Below are positions 60,108 through 64,000 of a stretch of DNA of 64,000 nucleotides, piece by piece (position 1 is the stretch's first letter; each line of letters begins with the position of its first letter). This stretch comes from Nitrospirota bacterium (GTDB taxonomy: Bacteria > Nitrospirota > Nitrospiria > Nitrospirales > Nitrospiraceae): the NCBI GenBank assembly GCA_030645475.1, contig JAUSMA010000029.1, forward strand, positions 87,272 to 151,271, read 5' to 3'. The translations under genes and the position numbers were made by a program. The notes below the pieces were generated by a model that saw only the letters and a list, made by a program, of their open reading frames with translations, did no database searches and was not told where the DNA came from.

Positions 60108-61005
60108 GCGTACCCCTCACGATCAACACGGAACAGGGGGCATGTCTCAGAAGGCTTTCCGAGACGCTGCCCAGATGGAGCCGTTCGCTCTTGGTGAGGT
60201 CGCGCGACCCGATCACGAGGAGGTCGGCATGCGTAGCCTCCACCTGTTTGACGATGGTGTCGATGACGTGGTCCATCTGCACGTCCGTCTCGACGGCGAA
60301 GCCTTCTTTCAGGAACTCATCCCGCAATGCTGCGACCAGTTTCGTGGCGCGTTCGAGGACCGGTCTCTCCAGTTCGGCGACTTGGGCTTTGGATAAATAG
60401 CGAACCGCCAAGTCGGTCACCGGTCTCTCGGCCGAGGAGAGGATGGTGGTCGTCGCGGAATCCGGAAGCAGGCGGGATCGAAGAAATCGAGCGGCGGCTC
60501 GGGAATGCTTCGAGTCATCGACCGCGAGGGTCACCCGCCTCAACTGCGGGATCGGCTGTTTCACGACGAAGACGGAACATCGGGCGATCGACGCGACTTG
60601 CCGGGAGATGCTTCCCAGTAAGAATCCTCGAATGTCGCTCAACCCGCGGGATCCGATGAGGATGAGATCGGCCTTCACACGCCGCGCCTGTCGCACGATT
60701 GTTTGAGCAAGAGGGCCATGGGCTAAGGTGCGGTGGAATGTGGTGCGGGGGCCGGTTGCGGCCTGTCCGAGGGCGACGCGAGCCGATCGCTCCGCTTCGC
60801 GGAGCAGGATACCACCGGCTTTCTCCATCGCGGCCATGGCGCGTTTCTCTGCCACGGCATTCGTGCCTTTTCCGGCTTGGAGGGCCGACGGATCGACCAC
60901 GTGAAGCAGCGTCACCTCCTCCGGCTCACGACCGGCGAGCGCTTCGAGTGCTCGGACTCCCCACTGTGAGCATTCAGACCCATCCACGGCACAGAGAATA
61001 CGCAT
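60100..61005 (-). CDS. Tandem-domain universal stress protein
   Basis: 301 residues from the ATG at 61005 (GAAGGGAG upstream). Two Usp domains with GSRGLSDIRGFLLGSISRQV and GSRDLTKSERLHLGSVSESL; the second loop lacks the mid glycine. Translationally coupled to the P-type ATPase. A Usp-ATPase pair also occurs in the mycobacterial DosR regulon. A sigma-54-like motif is at 61064-61079. Confidence 0.9.
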   Translation of the reverse strand: MRILCAVDGSECSQWGVRALEALAGREPEEVTLLHVVDPSALQAGKGTNAVAEKRAMAAMEKAGGILLREAERSARVALGQAATGPRTTFHRTLAHGPLAQTIVRQARRVKADLILIGSRGLSDIRGFLLGSISRQVASIARCSVFVVKQPIPQLRRVTLAVDDSKHSRAAARFLRSRLLPDSATTTILSSAERPVTDLAVRYLSKAQVAELERPVLERATKLVAALRDEFLKEGFAVETDVQMDHVIDTIVKQVEATHADLLVIGSRDLTKSERLHLGSVSESLLRHAPCSVLIVRGTRG

Positions 61006-61063
61006 GACAGACTCCCTTCCTCGATTACGACAAGGATATGCGAACAGCTCCGAGTATCCGTTC

Positions 61064-61079
61064 TGCATTGGATGTGCCC
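61064..61079 (-). promoter_or_regulatory. Sigma-54-like -24/-12 motif before the Usp-ATPase operon
   Basis: On the minus strand GGGCACATCCAATGCA: correct 12-base GG-to-GC spacing and the same ATGCA -12 box as the motif before hsp20. Transcription would start about 47 bases before the ATG. Pattern match only. Confidence 0.45.
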
Positions 61080-61322
61080 GCGACACGTGATGGCTCATAG
61101 GCGAGAGGGCCTAAGATTCTCATGGTTTTTGGAGAGAGAGGGCCTGTTCAGGGCATGGCCTGCGGCGTTTCGCTGCAGTACTGCATGGAGGACTGTGGTG
61201 ATTGGCGTCAGTTCTAAAGAACCAGAAACGGATCAGCGTGGGAAGAGGTGATCCGGTATGCGAAAATTGGAAGTCTGTCCGGTGCAGGGGGCTGGCACTT
61301 ACATTGCGTAGTCTGACCATTA

Positions 61323-61446
61323 GCAGGATGCTGAAACAGTCCGCCAGCGGCGTTCTCGCATCGTTCAGACCCTCAACGTACCCCAAGGGTACGACTCGGG
61401 CCTTCACTCGCTGCGGCCTTGCTGGACGAACTGTTTGAGCATCCTG
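61323..61446 (+). repeat. Dispersed repeat R1, copy 3
   Basis: 124 bp, GCAGGATGCT to AGCATCCTG, interior as in copy 1 with CGTACCCCAAGGGTACG. The CTGGACGGCCTTTTT part is altered to CTGGACGAACTGTTT with a compensating AACAGTCC change at the other end. It lies in the 540-base gap 61006-61543, which has no supported gene. Confidence 0.85.
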
Positions 61447-61543
61447 GAGGAACATTTTCATGTTGTGCAGCGCGTGCGGACCTTCGAAGTTTTCGTGTGC
61501 CAATATAGTTTTCCGCGGCCTGCTTGAGTTCTAGGAGGGGGCT

Positions 61544-62071
61544 ATGAGACAGATTCTCATTCCAGCGTTTGTGCTGTTGAGCAGCCTTTGTGTGGGCGTG
61601 AGCTTCGCCGACGATCCGGTTCCCCGAATCGGGGAGTCCGGCGAGTCTCTTGAGTTGGAATTTCAGGTGAACGGTCAGCGGTCCAAAGGCTCGCTTCCGC
61701 TCTACCGGGCAGAGGCGGTTCGCTATTTCAGCGCCGGAGTGGGGATCGAGGAACGCAGCGCCGAGTATCCTCCATTCTCGCTGAAGCTCGTGTTCACCGC
61801 GGGAGGAAAGCCCTTTCTGGCCGGAGTTGCGGTCACCATTCAGCCGGCAAAAGGCGGCCCTGCGATCAACATTCCCCAGGAGCATGTGAACGGACCATGG
61901 TTATTCGTCGATCTTCCAGCCGGCACCTATCGCGTAACGGCAATCCACGCGGCTCGGACGCAGGGTCTCAAGGGGATAAAGTTGGAAGCAGGAAAAACGA
62001 AGACGGTGCATCTCCGCTGGTCTGAGGATCGGGTGAGCACGGCACCGTCCAGAGTAGCGGTCGGTCAATGA
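61544..62071 (+). CDS. Exported protein, carboxypeptidase-regulatory-like fold
   Basis: 175 residues with a signal peptide (ILIPAFVLLSSLCVGVSFA). Beta-rich body (LELEFQVNGQRSKGSLPLY, FSLKLVFTAGGKPFLAGVAV) ending WLFVDLPAGTYRVTAIHAA and GLKGIKLEAGKTKTVHLRW, which is the CarboxypepD_reg/PEGA-like pattern. AGGAGGGGGCT precedes the ATG. Periplasmic; ligand unknown. R1-type repeats lie on both sides. Confidence 0.7.
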   Translation: MRQILIPAFVLLSSLCVGVSFADDPVPRIGESGESLELEFQVNGQRSKGSLPLYRAEAVRYFSAGVGIEERSAEYPPFSLKLVFTAGGKPFLAGVAVTIQPAKGGPAINIPQEHVNGPWLFVDLPAGTYRVTAIHAARTQGLKGIKLEAGKTKTVHLRWSEDRVSTAPSRVAVGQ

Positions 62072-62078
62072 GCGATGA

Positions 62079-62216
62079 GCAGGCTATTGAAAAAGTTCGC
62101 CAGTCTGGAAACGATGAACGGTGAGCAAAGAAGCCCCTCTTACTTCAGCGTTCCGCATTCACCGTTCTGAGTTCGCTCGCTGCGGCCTTGCTGGACGGCC
62201 TTTTTGAATAGCCTGC
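62079..62216 (+). repeat. Dispersed repeat R1, variant b copy
   Basis: 138 bp, GCAGGCTATT to AATAGCCTGC, internal arms GAACGGTGAGC / GCATTCACCGTTC, and the shared CTGCGGCCTTGCTGGACGG. Matches 14603-14740. Begins 8 bases after the stop of the exported protein. Confidence 0.8.
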
Positions 62217-62244
62217 TGTTAGATCAACAATGAGGGGGGGATTC

Positions 62245-62697
62245 ATGCCGACGAACAAGAAAGCTGTAAAAAAATCCAAGACCGTTACGAAGAAAGAGTT
62301 TGACGAGATGATGGTCGATCAGGTGATGGAGAAACTGGTGCAGTCTGCTCGTCTCAAGACCAAGGGCGATGTCATCGCGTCACTCATGATCGAGGGCTTT
62401 GGAGCGGTGCCGGTGGTGGACGCCAAAGACAAACTCCTGGGCATCGTCAGCGAACATGATTTGCTGGCTGCCTTGGATGATGGGCACAAGCTTGGCGTCA
62501 TCGCTGCGGGCGACATCATGACGTACAACCCGTACTCGGTCCGCCCAGAAACGACGCTTCCGACATTGATTCACGTCTTTAGAGCCAGCGATTTGGTTCG
62601 CGTACCGGTGGTGGACGCGAAAGACAGGCTTGTCGGCATCATCGCCAGGAGGGATGTGCTACGCGCATACCTAGCTGCCGGAGTGGCAGGACGCTGA
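62245..62697 (+). CDS. Two-CBS-domain protein
   Basis: 150 residues from the ATG at 62245 (GAGGGGGGATTC upstream). A Lys-rich N-terminus is followed by two CBS repeats (GFGAVPVVDAKDKLLGIVSE and LVRVPVVDAKDRLVGIIARR), one Bateman module for adenine nucleotides. The last three residues and the TGA come from the R1 repeat starting at 62686, so the repeat has inserted at or replaced the original C-terminus. Confidence 0.88.
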   Translation: MPTNKKAVKKSKTVTKKEFDEMMVDQVMEKLVQSARLKTKGDVIASLMIEGFGAVPVVDAKDKLLGIVSEHDLLAALDDGHKLGVIAAGDIMTYNPYSVRPETTLPTLIHVFRASDLVRVPVVDAKDRLVGIIARRDVLRAYLAAGVAGR

Positions 62698-62812
62698 AAC
62701 AGGCCGCCAGCTTCGTTCTCGCCTCGAACGCATCCTCAACGTAGCCAGAGGCTACGCCTCCGGTGCGTTCGTCGGCTGCGGCCTTGCTGGACGGCCTTTT
62801 TGAGCATCCTGC
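62686..62812 (+). repeat. Dispersed repeat R1, copy 4
   Basis: 127 bp, GCAGGACGCT to AGCATCCTGC, with CAACGTAGCCAGAGGCTACGCC in the middle instead of CGTACCC..GGGTACG; both halves changed so that the palindrome is kept. It supplies the stop codon of the CBS gene. Confidence 0.85.
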
Positions 62813-62858
62813 TAGAAACCGCAGGTCAGGCAGCACACGATTAAATGTACCTGGGCGA

Positions 62859-62951
62859 ATAGACTTTCGACAAGAAATCACACGGTGTGTTATACGGACG
62901 GAAAATCAGAACTCCGCATCTTATGCAGATCAGTCTAATCATTGCTGGGCC
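62859..62951 (+). repeat. 93-bp cassette-like direct repeat, copy 1
   Basis: From ATAGACTTTCGACAAGAAAT to AATCATTGCTGGGCC. Aligns without gaps to 63683-63775 at roughly 80 per cent identity by eye. It ends 18 bases before the ATG of the SHOCT lipoprotein gene. Confidence 0.75.
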
Positions 62952-62969
62952 TATGAGGTTGTACTTCTG

Positions 62970-63464
62970 ATGACTACTTTGCGCGCGACGCCATTTCTGT
63001 TTGCCACGCTACTGCTCGTTGGCTGCGCGGTCTCATCGACTATCGAGAATGCGGAGACTGGCAAGTCGGAATTTGATGGCGCGATCTATGGCGGAAAGAC
63101 AAGTTTAATTAGTGCCGAGCTTCCCGGTGTCTCGAAGCATCGGATATTTCATCAGGGTTCCACGGGATTTACCTCCGTTGAGACAATCAGAAACAGCGCG
63201 TTAAAAAGAGCGGACGCCTTTTGTGCTCCAAACGGAACGAGTCCGTACCTCATCCAAGAAACCACGTCAACACCGCCGCACATCCTCGGTAACTGGCCCA
63301 GGATAGAAATCATTTTCTCGTGCATCAAGAGCTCAAAAGCAAGTTCCTCAGCTGCGCCGCAAGACAAGTACGACCGACTTTCAAAACTAAAAGCCCTTCT
63401 GGATGTTGGCGCGATTACGCCACAGGAATACGAGGCTGAGAAGAGGAAGGTGCTGTCGGAGTGA
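62970..63464 (+). CDS. SHOCT-domain lipoprotein
   Basis: 164 residues from the ATG at 62970. A lipoprotein signal (FLFATLLLVGCAVSS) is followed by a beta-rich domain (FHQGSTGFTSVETIRNSALK, CAPNGTSPYLI) and, at the C-terminus, a SHOCT motif (RLSKLKALLDVGAITPQEYE, then AEKRKVLSE). Two or more cysteines may pair in the periplasm. Composition is more A+T-rich than core genes. It lies between two copies of a 93-bp repeat, in a gene-cassette-like setting. Confidence 0.75.
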   Translation: MTTLRATPFLFATLLLVGCAVSSTIENAETGKSEFDGAIYGGKTSLISAELPGVSKHRIFHQGSTGFTSVETIRNSALKRADAFCAPNGTSPYLIQETTSTPPHILGNWPRIEIIFSCIKSSKASSSAAPQDKYDRLSKLKALLDVGAITPQEYEAEKRKVLSE

Positions 63465-63469
63465 GTCAG

Positions 63470-63518
63470 GCCCAGCAAAGCACTCCGGCAAGTCCGCGGC
63501 TGATGCGTCACGTTGGGC
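63470..63518 (+). other. Possible attC-like site after the SHOCT gene
   Basis: Begins GCCCAGC five bases after the stop and ends GTTGGGC; the ends pair in 6 of 7 positions and GTTGGGC fits the integron core GTTRRRY. Length 49 bp is short for attC, and the inner arms pair poorly. The remaining bases to 63682 hold no gene. Confidence 0.3.
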
Positions 63519-63682
63519 GGGTGAAAAGACCGAGTCTCCCCACCCTGCTAGAAAAATTTCGTTTTGACTAAGTCCAAGATCTGGCTGGCTGCGTCACTGG
63601 AGGTTGCGGGGTTATGCTGATCCGCATAAGATGCCGTAATAAACCGCCGGAGGAGCAGCGCTCTGTTGAATGCAAAGGAGCA

Positions 63683-63775
63683 AACAGACCTTCGACAAGA
63701 AATCCCAAGGCCTGTTATACGGACAGAAAACCAGAACGCCGCGTCTCAGACGGATCAGTCCAATCATTGTTAGGG
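63683..63775 (+). repeat. 93-bp cassette-like direct repeat, copy 2
   Basis: From ACAGACCTTCGACAAGAAAT to AATCATTGTTAGGGC, matching 62859-62951. It ends 5 bases before the ATG of the last, partial gene. GTTAGGG is one base off the integron core GTTRRRY. Confidence 0.75.
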
Positions 63776-63780
63776 CGCAT

Positions 63781-64000
63781 ATGCATTCATCCACCGAGCA
63801 CACAGCACTTCTTGAGTTGATAGCGTGGATCGATCAGCACACTTCCGGTGTGACGTTGCCAGCCGATGAGCGCTCTATGCTCGCCATTGGGTGCTTCGAT
63901 GTAGCGCTTGAGCATCAGGCTGCAATTGCTTTGCTTCATTCATCGTCGCTGTATGGTTCCTCGTTTGCGCTTCTGCGTGTCTTAACTGAGTCTCTAGTGC
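63781..64000 (+). CDS. Partial gene running off the window (DUF6988/DUF5677-like)
   Basis: Open from the ATG at 63781 to the window edge (73 codons, no stop). The product has TALLELIAWIDQHTSG, ALEHQAAIALLHSSSLYGSS and FALLRVLTESLV. The last part resembles the YGSAFALxRxLxE segment of DUF6988/DUF5677-type helical proteins often seen in mobile cassettes. It directly follows the 93-bp repeat, as the SHOCT gene does. The start lacks a clear ribosome site. Confidence 0.6.
   Translation, partial: MHSSTEHTALLELIAWIDQHTSGVTLPADERSMLAIGCFDVALEHQAAIALLHSSSLYGSSFALLRVLTESLV

Overview
The window looks like chromosome of a Nitrospira-type bacterium (Nitrospirota). This is an inference from content, not a database match. 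The DNA is GC-rich and dense with small monoheme c-type cytochromes, universal stress (Usp) proteins, CBS and BON proteins and heavy-metal RND efflux genes. It also carries interspersed 120-140 bp repeats, with GGATGCT ends and a CTGGACGGCC core, of a kind I associate with Nitrospira genomes. There is no rRNA, tRNA, CRISPR array, phage structural gene or recognisable transposase.

Layout. 158-3564 (+): a lipoprotein cytochrome c', a hemerythrin, two monoheme cytochromes and an NTF2-like lipoprotein. 3608-12726 (-): a long stress/dormancy block with an ADP-forming acyl-CoA synthetase, a cytochrome, two tandem-domain Usp proteins, two phosphoribosyltransferases, a small winged-helix-like protein, a second NTF2-like protein, a zinc-ribbon protein, Hsp20, a DUF2934 protein and several microproteins. 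12745-15174 (-): a mannose-1-phosphate guanylyltransferase-like enzyme, zinc-knuckle small proteins and a second winged-helix paralogue. 15411-21956 (+): a signalling module of CheB-CheR-PAS fusion, PAS histidine kinase, LuxR-type regulator and orphan receiver. 22738-31942: a DAP-dehydrogenase-like protein, BON, four-CBS, COG2403 GTPase-like, MlaC, dodecin, VOC and flavodoxin-fold proteins and two DUF2238 membrane proteins. 32056-36362 (+): a CusBA/CzcBA-type RND efflux pair. 36832-39685 (+): an M20 hydrolase and a GNAT-cyclic-nucleotide-binding fusion. 39823-43070 (-): a tiny lipoprotein, an Ap4A-phosphorylase-like enzyme with a third winged-helix paralogue, a secreted protein and a TPR protein.

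43071-52773 is the most accessory-looking part. It is dense in palindromic repeats and holds a large, more A+T-rich nuclease-plus-P-loop NTPase gene (43662-47479) of defence-system appearance. That gene seems to be broken near its start by a 7-bp slippage event. A single Usp, an aldehyde dehydrogenase, a cytochrome, a PII-like protein and a macrodomain protein follow. 52814-61005 (-) is a tightly packed run: Usp, a P-type ATPase resembling Na,K-ATPase, a MacA-like adaptor, a MacB-like permease without its ATPase, a PolX-type HhH protein and an M28 peptidase. 61323-64000 (+) has more repeats, a two-CBS protein and two small unrelated genes, each preceded by the same 93-bp sequence, which resembles a gene-cassette arrangement.

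How it fits together (inference). Usp proteins, Hsp20, CBS proteins, phosphoribosyltransferases, a cation P-type ATPase and a HisKA_3/LuxR two-component pair together recall the mycobacterial DosR dormancy regulon. The cytochromes and the hemerythrin fit handling of low oxygen or NO. Sigma-54-like -24/-12 motifs lie about 50-70 bases before hsp20, one usp gene and the RND operon.
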